Assembly (NCBI RefSeq): GCF_009389715.1
Contig: NC_052395.1
Coordinates: 25,345,482 to 25,409,481, forward strand
Source: Phoenix dactylifera
Lineage: Eukaryota > Streptophyta > Magnoliopsida > Arecales > Arecaceae
Length of the DNA stretch: 64,000 nucleotides
Direction: 5' to 3'
Shown: positions 42,143-55,308 of the stretch, piece after piece
Layout of the letters: every line of letters begins with the position of its first letter
How positions within the stretch are numbered: the first letter of the stretch is position 1
Notes under the pieces: generated by a model
Databases searched by the model: none
What the model was told of the DNA's origin: nothing
What the model saw: the letters and a program-made list of their open reading frames with translations, nothing else
Program-made: the position numbers and the translations under genes

Positions 42143-43010
42143 AGAAGACCATCTCCACTGTGTTGGGTCTTCTCCTCCGACATCTTTGCAGCTGATGACC
42201 GTTTCTATTATCCTCATGTTTCAAAACCCACCCATTCCCTCAACGCCTTCCTCTTCGCCTGCATCCTTGCCAAGAAGCCCGACGAGGTCGGCCGGATCTT
42301 CCGGGATTTCCCCACATCTTATGGGATCACCCCCAATCTTGACACATACAACAATGTGATCAAGGCTTTCTGCGAGTCTGGCACATCAAGGTCGTTCTTT
42401 TCGGTGCTCAATGAAATGAGCTGCATCGGAATCAAGCCAAATATGATGACTTTTTGCACGGCGCTGACCGGATTTTACCAGGAGGAGCGGTTTGATGATG
42501 TGAGGAAGGTTTTGGAGCTGATGAAGAAGCACGACCGCCATCCAGGGCTCAACACTTACAATGTGAGGATACAGAGCTTGTGCAACTTAAGAGGCCTGGT
42601 GAGGCGAAGGCATTGTTCAAGAAGATGGTGGCGAAGGGCATGAAGCCAAATTGGGTTAATTACAACGATCTGATCTTTGGGTTCTGTAAGGAGGGGGATT
42701 TGGAGGAGGCGAAGAAACTCTACGAGGAGATGGGAAAAAGAGGGTGTGTCGCGGATGGTAGCTGCTACTTTACATTGATTTATTACCTCGGCCAAGGTGG
42801 AGACTTTGAGGCGGCACCGGGAGTGGTCAAGGAGACCATGGCAAGGAACTGGGTCCCATGCTCTCCAACCATGAAGATGCTCGTGAACGGGCTCGTAAAT
42901 GGGTCGAAGGTTGAGGAAGCTCGGGAGCTCATAATGAAGATGAAGGAGAAGTTCTCAGGAATGCTGATATGTGGAAGGAAGTGGAAGAAGGACTGCCTCA
43001 GCAAGCATGA
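42143..43010 (+). pseudogene. PPR336/rPPR1-like pentatricopeptide repeat pseudogene, 5'-truncated
   Basis: P-type PPR motifs from NLDTYNNVIKAFCESG onward, then NTYNVRIQSLC, KPNWVNYNDLIFGFCKEGD and VPCSPTMKMLVNGL. The wording of the last three motifs recalls the mitochondrial ribosome-associated PPR336 family. One base is missing near 42583 and another near 42960; allowing for both, the frame reaches a TGA at 43008-43010. The N-terminal third with the transit peptide is absent. These proteins bind RNA in mitochondria; this copy is dead. Confidence 0.75.
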
Positions 43011-44930
43011 AGGGAGTGATAAGGTATGCCTTGTTGGCTGGCATTAGTTGAAAACTGTGGATGGTCCAAATGCTAATTGCATGAAATGAATGTCCTCAAG
43101 ATTTTTTTCCTCTTTTTATGAACGTTTGAAATATCAACGGTCTGGCTGATTTTTCAACTTTCATGTAAAATTTGTTGAAACCCTCCACATTGTGGGGAAG
43201 AATGTTGCTAATGAAGCATCATGGATAATTAAATGTTATTGCTCTTTTCAGTTTTTGTAACAATTGCTTTGTTGGCTTCCAGAGCAGTAGAATACATTTT
43301 TCATTAAATGGATTCATGTCATGGGCAAAAGATGACATATTTGCTCTCTTGTCCTTCTGCAGTTGAGATCCCTCTCCATTTTGTGAGTGTTAACTACATT
43401 TAATTTGCCTGTGCTTCTTGTTTTCTGTCCTCGTACCTCTAGCAGTCTCCATGATTGTGCAGGTGTTGCATGTGTTGCTGTGTTTAAGTGTAAAGTGCTG
43501 ATCCTTCTATACAGAAGGCAATATTTTAAAATTATATGGTTACCCGGCTGTTTATTTATGATCTTTTCTTTGTATGATAAGAAGAGGTTATGGAAATCAG
43601 CAGTTACATATTACTGATAAATATAACAAGACTGGGAGAAGATATTAACTTTCTCCTATACTCCATTAGTTCGACTTAGTGGCAATTGATTTAACTTCCC
43701 TCTCCATGAATATAAAGCTGAGCAACCATATACGGGCCTTACAATTTTAGACACTATAAAGCATCTGATCAAATATCAGTTGTGTTAATTGTAAGCATGA
43801 CTAATGTACTCTAATTTGGTACATTAGTATCTTACAGAGTAAGAAACAATAATGTCATTACAATAAGTCAAAGTAAGAAACAAAATATAAGCTAATAATA
43901 TGGATCAACTATCACGTAATATCCAGTTCTAACCCATCAGTTGGTTTCTGTCTTGGATAAAGTCCAACTGCTCTTATCCAAAACCTTGCATGCCTGGCGG
44001 ATCTAGTCATAATGCCGTATAATATCTGAAAAAGGCTGAAACAGGGGTATGCTCATTTAGCTTTCAATAGTCTTCTAGAAAATGTTTCTTGTGAAACATT
44101 ATGTTTCATGTGAAGATCTAATTTTGTTGATACTAGATGATAATTTCCATCAACTTCAATAAATGTTTTTTCTTAATCAAACTACATCCAAGTTGATGGC
44201 TTATTAAGAGTTCTCTGTTGCGAATATGCTCCCGGGCATTATCTTATTTGACAATAAATGGTTTACGTTTTCATGAAGCATATGTCATCTTTAAACAACT
44301 GCAGTATCACTAGATGGAGCGATTAAGATTTGATGTTAATGAAGGCTTGAAGCATTTGGTTGATGTGGAAAGAAAAGGACTAGCTTATTAGTGCCATTTG
44401 AATGTCAATGTCATAATTATGATAGTTCCAACTTTTGTTTATGAGAATAACCCTGGGTTACAGATGGGAGTAAGAACAAGCTTTGAGCAGCATGAATCTA
44501 CTATACCTGTTTTGGCTTGAGGCATTGCCAACAAAAATCACCATTTTTACTGGCCATAGTACCTTTTATAAGAACATTGTTGTGTCATCTGTTATTATGG
44601 AAAGGTGAATACTCCTAGAACATAAAGAAGAATAATAGTTTTATGACTGAGTTAAATCATCAGCTGTTGGCTATTAGTTTAAGAAAAGAGGGGACTTTAG
44701 AAAGTCATGGCAAACCAATTACATATGCTTTGAGGTAACTATCTTTGTGAAGCAAAAGGAATGGTCAGCATCAATAGAACAGAATGAAGGTAAAATTCAA
44801 TACTAGGTTTATTAATCTTGTGTATCACCATATAAGAAGGAAAGCCGTCCCTCCTAAGCTTTTTCACAATTTCAAACTTAAGCTTGGATCAGTCAGGGAA
44901 GCCCTGCAAGAAAACCAGAAACTAGGGACC
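43011..44930. other. Unannotated AT-rich intergenic region
   Basis: No convincing gene, repeat or element end on either strand. Open frames here are short with no family resemblance. Confidence 0.5.
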
Positions 44931-44933
44931 TAC

Positions 44934-46748
44934 TTGGCATCGCTGCCATTTTTCGTTTCTGAAAATGTAGAAACTGAGGCTTGAAACTTATTTGGTTCCC
45001 CCTTCCACTTTTTAATATTCTGACAACTGCTTTTTAGAGTTCTCAAAAAAGTGAAAGCTCTTAGAAATAGCTTTCATTTTTCTTTGAAAATGAAAACCGC
45101 CCATTGCCACCACCGCTGCCTCTTTCACCCAGGGCCGGCCCGACCTAGGCGGTCGCCTAATCCCTGGCCCAAAGGAAGGCCACCGCTTAGGTTCAAGGAA
45201 GAGCTACAGTAAAATCTTAAATTTTCTTCGCTGCTATAGTGCCACGGCTACTTTCCATCGCAATCGCACTGCAAGAGGCTGCTTCCCATCGCCCCAAGGG
45301 CTGCTTCCCATCGCCCCAGGGGCGAGCCAGCAGGTCGTCTCCGGCCGGGGTTACAAGGAGTACCGCGGCTACGGGCTACCGCAGCCGGGGAACCAGACCC
45401 TCGATCAGTTCACTGTTCATCAAAGACATCTCTTACCGCCTCTGTTCGCCGACTCGCCGTTCCCAAATCCCACATTCCCACTTCGGCAGCGGGCAGTTCG
45501 GGCCTGTCCGGCGTCTTCTCGTCTGGGTCCCAGGAGCCAGAAGCCTTCCGCCAAAATCACATCTCCAATCTCTTACCCAAGTCCTCGGCCGCTCCCAATC
45601 CCATCCGCTGATCTGTAGTCGTTTCTAGTTAGGCCTGAGAACAAGACGAATCCACCGAAGTCGAGGCCACTCATCCCCGGACCTTATTTCCACTCGCAAG
45701 GTATGCCCTTTTTTTCTTCTTGTCTCGTTCTCCGAACTCTTTTTGTGATAACCATTCATCTGTCCAGTGGCCAGGCCGAGGCTTGGCTTGGCTTTACTTG
45801 ATCTTACATCGTGAGCCTTTTCGTGGTCCACCAACTGTTTGGCAAATTGTGTGAACGAGTTGATTTTTCCACTTGGATTAAAAATCTGGATTGGTGTTGC
45901 TAGGTTATAAATTTTATAGATCAATGATGCAGCAAGATGTCTCACCTCTGGTCCCTGCGTTCCCTAGTCATCAGGCTGACATCTCTCATGTGACACCGAG
46001 ATGATTCAGTTGTTTATACTTAATTGAATTTGACCTCTTAGTCCACTCTTCCGTTAATTTTAATACATAGATTATTCTCTGTTTAATGGCTAACTTATCG
46101 TACTGCAGATTTCCTAGTATTAGTGTTCTCTAAGAGTAACTCGGACGTACATGCACACATGTGTATAATGGCTACATCAAAGTAGTATCTTTGTGCTTTA
46201 GCAAAAAAAAAGTAGTATCTTTGTATACCCGATTCGAATTCAGGTTAAATTTTTTGGAACCTAATAGGATTGCAAATTTGATATCCTCGAGACATGTTTA
46301 AAATTTCTAGTTGGATACTGTTGCCGCTGAAATCCAGCCCAATCTCGATGCTGACTAAGCTGGATGGTTGTGGAAGATCAATAGTTACCCGTTCAGGTCG
46401 GCGAGATAGGTCCGAGTATTTTGCACTTATTAAAAATTTTTAGTTTTTTTTAAAAAAAAGATCTTTCTTAGTGAGTTCGCCTTAGGCTTCCAAATGCATT
46501 GGGCTGCCCCTGCTTTCACCATCCTTGCCACCACTCCCGTTGGACCCCACTAGCACCCACTACCGCTTGCCTATCACCCCACCGCCACCAACACCATCAC
46601 TTCCGGCACCACTGCTGCTCACTGGCCGTGACCGCACCACTACCACTGCCACAACCCAACTGACTTCCAAACAAGATTTGAGTTTCGAGTTTTTTTTTAA
46701 TAGAAACCGATTTTGTTTTCATAGCTGAAAATTGTTAAGTGATGCCAA
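44934..46748. mobile_element. Probable MITE split by a hAT element
   Basis: The left end TTGGCATCGCTGCCATTTTTC and the reverse complement of the right end, TTGGCATCACTTAACAATTTTC (shortened), share the tip TTGGCATC and a TTTTC block. Without the nested hAT insert the unit would be about 430 bp. No target duplication could be confirmed, so this stays tentative. Confidence 0.35.
45130..46512. mobile_element. Non-autonomous hAT element (1383 bp)
   Basis: Ends CAGGGCCGGCCC and, in reverse complement, CAGGGGCAGCCC, flanked by a perfect 8-bp duplication CTTTCACC (45122-45129, 46513-46520). Both features are typical of hAT. The interior has a GC-rich block (45240-45640) followed by a GGTATGC that looks like a splice donor, but no transposase. 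The block may be a leftover first exon or a captured piece; not recognised. Confidence 0.85.
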
Positions 46749-47164
46749 ATGGAAGCCGCCAAGTTTCTAGCAATTTGCTCTTTAGATTTTATGAAAAATC
46801 TTTTTGCTATTGTGCTTTGAGCTGTGCAAATATAATATGCGACAACACTAGATGGCTCATCAAAAAGTAGCACCAAAAACAATTATGCAGAATTAAACAT
46901 CAATATCATAACTGTGAAAGCAATAAAAGTAACATTCTTTTTGTTATCAATTCAATTTTAACCTTATGACTCTAAACAATGACATAGTAACCAAATCTTC
47001 ATAGATCTTTACTTAAGAATGATATGGATATAACTTAGAGGAAAAGTCAATAACAATTGTTGAAACACTCTTCAAGGATTTGAACATTGTGCTGGCACTG
47101 TTTGATTGGTAGATCAAAGTATTCTTGCAAGTTCTTCATTGTTTATAATCTTTGAGATGCCAAA

Positions 47165-47841
47165 ACATTCACCATGCTCTTCCCCATTGATGTCTCATCA
47201 AAAGATGTTTCACCGAACAACAATTGAATATACCTTTTCGAACTTTCCCTTTCTTTGCAATCTCATCTGTAACCTTCTTAGCCTCTTTGAAGTTTCCAAC
47301 CTTGCGGAACCCATGATTCAAGTGGACACACAGGTCACTTTTGGGCTTTATGCCTTTTAACCTCAACCATCACGGCTCTTGCTTCTATCCATTTTTATTA
47401 ATTTTTGCATATTCTTTTAATCCTTTGATTATGTGCAAACTCCATTGGTGGGCAGCCATGCTTTGCGATTAGTCTCATAACTTTCTTATCTATATCTTAA
47501 TTTGAAAAAATCCATGGATCAGGATATTATATGCACATTCAATAAGCAAGCAACCCTCCTTTGTACACATCTCTTCCAAACTAGCACATCCAGATGCTGC
47601 CGAGCCTAGGCTGCCATATGCACCTACACAATATGGTATACGTGGCAACAAGTCCGTTTCCATGTATTTGTGGGAGTTCGCGAAATTCATGATTCACTTT
47701 CTCGATGTTCTTGTTCCGTATACGTGTCCGAATCAACTCCTCTAGTGGTCTGGTGGTGGCATGGATGCCATGATCTTCCATCTCCTCAAAGGTGTGGAAT
47801 GATTGATCTAGCATCCCATGGCTGCCATATGGTTGGATCAT
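47165..47841 (-). pseudogene. Second PPR-type relic
   Basis: Fragments in PPR style on the minus strand: SFHTFEEMEDHGIHATTRPLE (about 47790), CAYNILIHGF (about 47500) and GNFKEAKKVTDEIAKKGKV (about 47270), separated by frame changes and stops. The tyrosine-asparagine-x-leucine-isoleucine and EM-x-x-x-G spacing suggests P-type PPR repeats. Too damaged to assign to a subfamily. Confidence 0.5.
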
Positions 47842-47849
47842 GTAATGAA

Positions 47850-48393
47850 ATAACCTCTCAATCCAGAGCTATGGGCATCGTTTCCGGTGTTCAATTACGT
47901 ATAGGTGAGCACATGGTGATGTATGCTTTGGCTCCTTGTGCACTGTGATTGAGGTCTTGATAGTGTTTTTGTTGGACGAGACTGAGAAGGATGCGATTTA
48001 TCAAATGCAAGGAAGTAATTTTCTAGTTATTAGGCCAGCTGAGGCCATTCTCTCAATTAGCTCAACTGGAGCAACCGGATCAAGATTTGACTGACCTCTC
48101 AACCCTCAGAGGTCTGGTGGGGCCCCTCTTAGGTAGGGTTACTTTGTTTGCTTAGCCGCATTGATTGCTTCGAAAGAAAGAAAGGAGGGAAAGGCTTGGA
48201 GTTGAGCTAGTGCTCTATGTAACAACCTAAGGAAAGTAGGTGCAAACCTCGTGGGAAATATCCATTCTATGTAGTTGATCAATAAAGCTTGCCTTGGCGA
48301 TTCTTCGAGTTAATTTGAGGGCCATGATTTTGTGGTTGAGTTTAGCCTGGGTGTCGTGCTGGAGGAGTGGCTTATGGAAGTTATGGGCAAAGA
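47850..48393. other. Intergenic sequence ending in an unrecognised coding-like tail
   Basis: Plus-strand text near 48320-48430 reads VVLEEWLMEVMGKEIQWLKE in one frame, and a related segment at 50031-50109 joined to 57116 reads GVVLEDSELLSKEI then WLRE. The repetition suggests a duplicated C-terminal fragment of one gene. The family was not recognised. Confidence 0.35.
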
Positions 48394-50109
48394 GATCCAA
48401 TGGCTTAAGGAGGTGCAGGCACTTAGGATTTAAGAGAAATAGAGGAAGACCTTTGGTATGGCTGGCGAGATCCGTGGTTTCACAAATCAATTAATGTGAT
48501 ACTTGGGTATTTATATTCAATTTTTTCCCCAGGATAATGATGTGAAAAATGTGATACTGATGGAGTCAAGTTCATGCAAGCTATATGATTCATTTGGAGA
48601 TTACCAAATTGTAGTTGGATGTGAAAGTTTTCATGAAGGGCTCAGCTGAGCTGTTAAGCATGATGGTTACCAATGCAAGCAGAGTTCTTATCAAGTAAAA
48701 AGGACCATTTGCACTAGGGAAACTAGTGAGTTCCCTCCATAAGATGGATAGTTGATGCTTAGCCTACAGTTAGAAAAAGATGCTCCTCCTTTTCTACATG
48801 TCTGGAGTTTGTGGGTACAAAGTTATTTGGGGGGAAAAAATGAAAAAAAGCTTTCTGCGTGTTTAAAAAGAGTTTCTACCGTAGTCTGGTGCTTGCGTTT
48901 GGACTATACACTAGTAGTGTTTGGTTAAACATTGGACTGAATCAGCTCCAAAGTGCCTTTCATGGTTATAGGGCACCTCAATGCCCGACATTTGTCATTT
49001 TCAGGTGAAGCCTGCATTTGAGATGCATGCAGGTAACTCATCTTTGTCTGGGCCTGCATAAAATTGTGTATACCAATGAGAGACCCCTACTATCTTGAAA
49101 TGGATGTACCCTCATGCAGCTGACATGGTCTCAGTTGTTTACGTCAGATCAGCTGCATGGTAGTAATATTATGAAGGCAGGCTTGCTGTTAACATTCCTA
49201 CCTTTTTTCTAGTGTAATCTTAGACGTTTAGAGCCATGCTAGACAGAGCCCTGGATAGGATCAATTGAAACCTCCTCATTGTTTCTGCAAGACCAACATA
49301 TTTCCCTTATTCTCTGCTACTTTTTAGACTCTTATTTGCTTGTATTGATCCAAATTGATTTGCTTGAAATTGTAGTAACTACAATTGGCTTCTGTCCATT
49401 GGAAAATGTTTATTTATCATCAGACCCTCTCCATGGTTTTGTGGTGTGATTTTGGTAGGAGCTAACTGCATTTTTTTGAGATGTTTCTAAAAAAGTAGTC
49501 GAGATGTTTACTTTTTATATTGAACTTGGAAAGCTGAGAGCCTGTTCGTTGGATTTATAAAATGTGTCCAAGTTTTATTGCAGGATGGTTGTTCTATCGC
49601 AGGACGACTTGATGAAACAACATGGATGCTTGCTTGACAGGAAAACAGAGCCCAGTGGATTTATACGGAACTGCTGAGATTTTGGCAGCTTCATAAGGTT
49701 TCATGCCTGCTCCTGTGGGAGAGTATAGTAAAATCAGAATGAAGTCTTCTCTATTTTTTCTTTTTACTTTGTTTGTTGAATGCAAATGAATCTTCAAGGA
49801 GAAAGTACTTAAGATAGCTATTGATCTTATTTTTTATAGTTCACAGTAATGAATTAGTCAATGGGAAGCTTGAAAGCAGTGGAGTTTTTTGTGGTCACGG
49901 CTGAATGCTCACAGCAGACTTGGGAATCATACCACATGAATAGCCTATTTGAGATCGAGTGTGAAACTGTTAAATAGTGTTCCTTAGTTTCCTGTATGGT
50001 GACCAAATAAGAAATAGTTTCCTGTGATCTTGTTCGACAAGGCTGACTTGAGTGCTGTGATTGACAAGGGAGTGGTTTTGGAAGATAGTGAATTGTTGAG
50101 CAAAGAGAT
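48394..50109. other. Host block C, copy 1
   Basis: Homologous to 57111-58460: both begin AGAGATCCA(A/T)TGGCTTA, share GTTAAGCATGATGGTTAC, GTGCAT-CTGCATG-rich text and AATCATACCACATGAATAGCCT, in the same order. Copy 1 is not followed by an NLR; it ends at the CRM insertion target GAGAT. Confidence 0.65.
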
Positions 50110-50514
50110 TGATGCCGGACAGCAGGGTAAAAAAAGAAAGAGAGAAGAAAGTGTGAGGAGGGAGGAGAGAAGGAGAACTAGGATTCGCACTTAGTACTAG
50201 CTTAGAGTTTCACATCAAAGCTAAAAGAAAGGGATTCAAAATTTTTATTCATAACATACCCTAAACGATGTACAGTCCAACATATTTATAAGATCCAGAA
50301 AATGCAAAAAGGCCCCTAAAAAGAAATTAATCTCACAAAGACCCTTAAAGATAACAAAATACTAAAATAACCCCTAAAGGCTATCAAATAACAAATACCC
50401 TAATAAGCCCAAACAAAATAAAATCACTCCAACCACAATGAAACTGGCTGAACCATTCTCCTACGGCGACTGTAGACTCGAGTGACGGGCGATCTGGCAC
50501 TAGTGTCCGCACCA
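50110..50514 (-). repeat. 3' LTR of the CRM element (405 bp)
   Basis: Plus strand starts TGATGCCGGACAGC and ends GTCCGCACCA. Confidence 0.85.
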
Positions 50515-50691
50515 GCTCTCTCGGGTGGAAAGAAGTTGACCTCGATGAATGTGGCTATACAGATTTAGAAATCCTAACATAGGGGGACATGGGTAAGAGA
50601 TCTAAAGGTTTTCTGGCTTTATAACTATACACGACCTCAAATGGACTCATGCCGATAGACTTGTTGATTGAATTATTGTATGCAAACTATG

Positions 50692-53600
50692 CTATAGGAA
50701 GGATTGAATTTCAATTACGAGTGTGTTTGCCCACAAGACACGCAAGAGGTTACCAAGACTTTGGTTTACCACTTTGGTTTGGTCGTCAGTTTGTGGATGA
50801 TAAGCAGTGAAAAATTTGAGCTTTGTACCAACTATGTGCCACAAAGTTTTCCATAAGTAACTCATGAAACGGACATCTCGGTCGGACACTATGGTGTTTG
50901 GAAGGCCATAGAGTTTGACAATCTCATGGAAAAAGAGTTTGGCCACTTTGGAGGCATCAGAGGTTGTTGAACAAGGGATAAAGTGGGCCATTTTTAAAAA
51001 ATGGTCCACGACTACAAGAATGGAATCGTGTTTTCTGAAGTTATGGAGAAGACTAAGCACAAAGTCCAAGCTAATGTCATGCCAAGGATGATCTGGTACC
51101 AGTAAAGGGGTATCTAGGCCAGTGTTCTGTTTTCAGTGTTTGGCTAATAGGCAAGTTCGCCATTGGCCAATGATTTTAGCAACATCCCTTTTCAGGCTAG
51201 GACAGAAGAATTGACGTTCCACCTCTTCGATGGACTTATCCCGTCCGAAATGCTCGGAAAGGCGACCTACATGTACTTCCCACACGAAGAAATCTCTTAC
51301 TGATGTTTGTGGGATATAGAGCTTTGCTGCCTTAAACAAATAACCATCTTGAAGATGAAACCCATCGATCAAGGGTCTTCGTCCATCAACGAGGGCTTTG
51401 TAGAGTTCCCCAAAATCAGGGCAAGAAGTAGTCCTCTTTGAGTCTGTCGAAGCCCGTGATATTGACAGACATGGTCGAGAGCAGGGTCACTCGATGACTC
51501 AGTGCATCAGCAGCTATGTTTGAGGCACCTGATGTGTGCTTTAGGACAAAAGTGTATTCCTGGAGAAACTCAACCCATTTGGCATGCCTAGAGTTTAGTT
51601 TTTTTTGGGAACTGAGGTAACAAAGAGCTTCATGATCAGAGTAGAGGACGAATTCATTGGGCAACAGACAATGGCGCCAATACCGGAGGGCCTGGACTAC
51701 GACAGAATTTCTTGTCATAGGTGGAATATTTCTGCTTAGCCTCATTTAGTTTTTCACTAAAATATGCTACGGGATGGCATTCTTGGCTGGGCACTCCACC
51801 TATACCAAGGCCAGATGTATCATACTCCACTTCAAAGGCCTTGCTAAAGTCGGGCAGGCGCATAACTGGCATCTCAGTCATCTTCTTCTTGATGTTGCTA
51901 AATGCTTTAGCAATGGCACTAGTCCAATAGAAGTCGCCTTTTTTGAGGCAATTAGTGATTGGGGACATAAGCGTGCTAAACTCCCTAATGAAATGAAGGT
52001 AGAAAGTAGCCAGCCTATGAAAACTGCGAACCTCACTGAGGATTTTAGGCTCAGGCCACTCTACTATTGCAGTGACTTTATCAGGGTCAGCAGCCAAGCC
52101 TCCGAGGAAACAATGTAACCCAAGAAGTTGACATGAGAAGTGAAGGATGAACACTTCTTGAGGTTGGCATATAGGTGCTCATTCCTCAGGGTTGTGCATA
52201 CCTGTCGCCAATGATCTAGGTGTTGCTCCTTTGATTGGCTGTAAATGAGGATGTCATCAAAGTACACGACTAAAAATTTGCCCATAAAAGGTCGCAGTAC
52301 TTGAGTCATCACCGGCATAAAAGTACTAGGAGCATTCGAGAAGCCAAAAGGCATGATCAACCATTTATACAGGCCATCTTTGGTCTTGAAAGCAGTTTTC
52401 CATTCATCCTCTAGGCAAATTTGGATATGATGGTGGCAATTTTTCAAATCAATCTTGGAAATGATCGTAGCGCCTGTCATCATATCCAACATATCATTGA
52501 GTTGAGGAATGAAAAAACAGTACTTGACCGTGATTCTACTCCAAGAGCTATCTTTCTTTGGGGTGAGGAGTGCGGGTATAGCACAAGGACTTAAGCTTTC
52601 GCGAATAAACCCTTTGCGAATGAGCTCATTGATCTGTCGTTGTAGTTCAGCATGCACAGAAGGATTCATTCGGTAATGGGGCAAGTTAGGGAGAGTCACA
52701 CCCGGAACCAAATCGATAGCGTGCTGAATGTCACGCAAAGGTGGCAAAGGATCCGAGAGGTCTTCTGGGAACACTTCTTGAAACTCCTCAAGAAAAGAGA
52801 GGACGTCGGCGGGTAATTCACTCTGACTATGGGAGTGAATTTCTTTGACAAGTAGAGCGTACATCAAAGATTCATTGATCATTTCCCTCTCAAACTCAGC
52901 AAGATGCAGGATGTGGAGATTCTTGTCCTTGGACACTTCACTCTTCTTGTTCTTGTTAGGTGCCTTGGGCCGCAAAGGATTGAGTTTAATCTTTTTGCCC
53001 TCGAACACGAAGGAACAAGAGTTGGATTGACCGTAGATGGTATATAACAACAAGGTCGAACAACCAGGGTCTCCCCAAAATTAGGTGTCCCACATCCATT
53101 GGGATTACGTCACACCATATGGTGTCTTTGTAAAAAAGGATGTGAATGGGCACAAGACATCTCTCTTTGATGTGAATAGAAGATGTGTCAATCTAAGAAA
53201 TATTATAGGGTTGTGGTATGGAAATAGAAGTCAAACCTAAGGAGGAGACGATGTTAGAAGATATCGCATTAATGCAACTCCCGCTATTAATGATGACCTT
53301 ACAATCTTTCTCCCTGCACTTAATATAAGTAGGGGACATCGAGGTTCTTCTCCAGTCATCAGTTTCTTTGGGTGTGTGAGGGCACATCTGACTACACTCA
53401 TGGTGGACTAGTTAGACTCTCTTTTTGGAGGTGCAAATGATATAGGTGTAGTACGGATGCACGCTAGGGTATCATGTCCTTTATCATACTCCTCATCATG
53501 GACACAAGACTCTGGGTTTTATATTGGGGCGATAATCCCTATCAACATTATGGACTGGACCTGGTCCTCTGTGACATGGGTAGGCTTGAGGATGGCCTGG

Positions 53601-53966
53601 AAAAGGACTAGTGTCGAGGTGGCCCTATCGGGCCGATTCTAGATGGTCTTACGTTTCATCCTCGACCTCTGGGCCCTCCAAATTGGAGGCACTACTTTCT
53701 TTGGATCCCATAATCCTCTGAAGGAAGGCCTCAACGGAGTCTAATCCGTCGTTGATCTGGGTGGATACTGTAGTCAAGTCTTGGACAGCCCTTAGCAAGG
53801 CTTCAATGTTGAGATCCATGGCAAGTTGGGATTTGAGCTGGGAGACAATACGACCACTATGAAAGTGCATATAATGAGTGTACAAAGTTGTGCGTAGCCT
53901 TACAATGCAAAGACAGTAGTGGTTCCTAGGCAGACCTAATGCATGAAAATGATGCCTAAAGCGCAA
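50692..53966 (-). pseudogene. CRM gag-pol remnant
   Basis: Minus-strand pieces: a short gag start (MDLNIEALLRAVQDL, about 53818), most of gag missing, protease with IINSGS (catalytic D replaced by N, about 53290), RT with intact YFDDILIYS within 53053-52064, RNase H with DTSGLGIGG and YSDHEALCYL, integrase HHCC segment (51372-51133) and core (VVVDHFLKMAHFIPC, VSDRDVRF, 51069-50692). Frames change at least four times. Wording of the integrase core is that of CRM elements, known for centromeric enrichment in plants. Confidence 0.85.
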
Positions 53967-54380
53967 TGTGCATGCTCAATATAAACGAAAAGCTAATCCG
54001 TAACAAATGAAATCAACCAGAGGATCATGTAATAAGTGCAAGCAAGTAATTGCAGTCAAGTAGTGCCAGTATTCTGTGTGTTGCAGGGTATCACAGAGCC
54101 TCGAAGGACTTCCAAAGATTAAGCAGCCCTACAATTAATGGCAAAGATGGGCCACTGTAAGACTTTCTCAAGTTATTTGGGTGTATGTGTTAAATTCACG
54201 GCAAGCTAAGTCAATAGAGCACACAAAAGTTCATCGATGCTGAATTTAAACAAATAAATAGATTTTCCAATAAGAGAAGAAATCTAACTTGGGCTGGGGC
54301 GACGATCAGAGATGCTGTCGCAGCAAGTAGGCTCGTCAAATGGCTCCAAATTGGGTTTGATCATAGCAACTCGGCAGGCC

Positions 54381-55300
54381 TAGACCTGACCACGGTTCGG
54401 TTCTAACCGGGGAACCGGACCGGAACCGGAACCATGTCTCGCGGTTCTTAACCGAACCGGAATCTTGAGGAATACAGTTCGGTTAAGATTCCAGGTTTGA
54501 TGGAATCGGAACCGAACCGGAACCGAAACCGGAACCGAAACCGGAATCGGAACCGGAACCGAACGGGAACCGGAACCGAACGGGACCGGAACCGGCGGTT
54601 CGGTTCTGGTTCGAACCGAAAAAACGACTATTTTACCCCTCCTAACAACTAAAAAACGGCTAGTTTGAGGGGCATTTTGGGAAACGATTATTTTACCCCT
54701 CCTAACAACTAAAAATGGCTAGTTTGAGGGGCATTTTGGGAAACGAAAATTATCCCCAATACTATATATATCTCTCCAAATCAATTTTTTCGCCACACCA
54801 CTCAATGACTCAATCTTCCAATCTCTCTCTCTCAATTTTTTACTCTTAATTATTCAATCTATTCCAATTCTCTACACACTTCATAACCTTCCCATATTTT
54901 CATTTTTTCCAATCCAATTATCAAAAATGTCTTCCTCCCGCTCAAATGAAGGCAAGGAAATATATGTTCCAAACCCAAATTCTGGGATCCAAATTACCGA
55001 CCCCCCTCTATTGATGAGTAAATAATAAAATGAGGCACAAATTATCATTTTTTATTAATTACACAATTTATTTGTATTTAAATTTTTTTTCCAATTTAAT
55101 TACACAATCTATTTTTTTTCAAAATTTTATAACCGGAACCGGAACCGTCTAGAACCGGAACCGGAACCGTCTAGAATCGGAATCGGAACCAGAACCGGCG
55201 GTTCTGGTTCCGGAACCGAACCGACTATTTTCGGTTCCGGTTAAGGTTCTAGGTTTTTGTGGAACCGGAACCGGCGGTTCCGGAACCGTGGTCAGGTCTA
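54381..55300 (+). mobile_element. hAT MITE with GGAACC-type subterminal repeats
   Basis: 920 bp with 18-bp terminal inverted repeats TAGACCTGACCACGGTTC and a perfect 8-bp duplication GGCAGGCC (54373-54380, 55301-55308). Both subterminal zones are packed with GGAACC/GGTTCC motifs, the kind of place where hAT transposases bind. Inserted in the 5' leader of the CRM element. Confidence 0.9.
54927..55025 (+). pseudogene. Leftover first exon of a hAT transposase
   Basis: ATG at 54927 opens a 32-codon frame (MSSSRSNEGKEIYVPNPNSG) preceded by a TATA-like ACTATATATATC near 54761 and a pyrimidine-rich leader. This looks like the promoter and start of the autonomous parent element, cut short by internal deletion. 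Inference from position only. Confidence 0.4.
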
Positions 55301-55308
55301 GGCAGGCC

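Noticed and set aside
44784..44984. 66-codon plus-strand frame
   Set aside because: AT-rich intergenic DNA overlapping the MITE end; no homology recognised.
45239..45628. 129-codon plus-strand frame
   Set aside because: It has no recognisable family, lies inside a non-autonomous hAT element and shows only GC-rich composition. Kept as a possible captured piece, not a gene.
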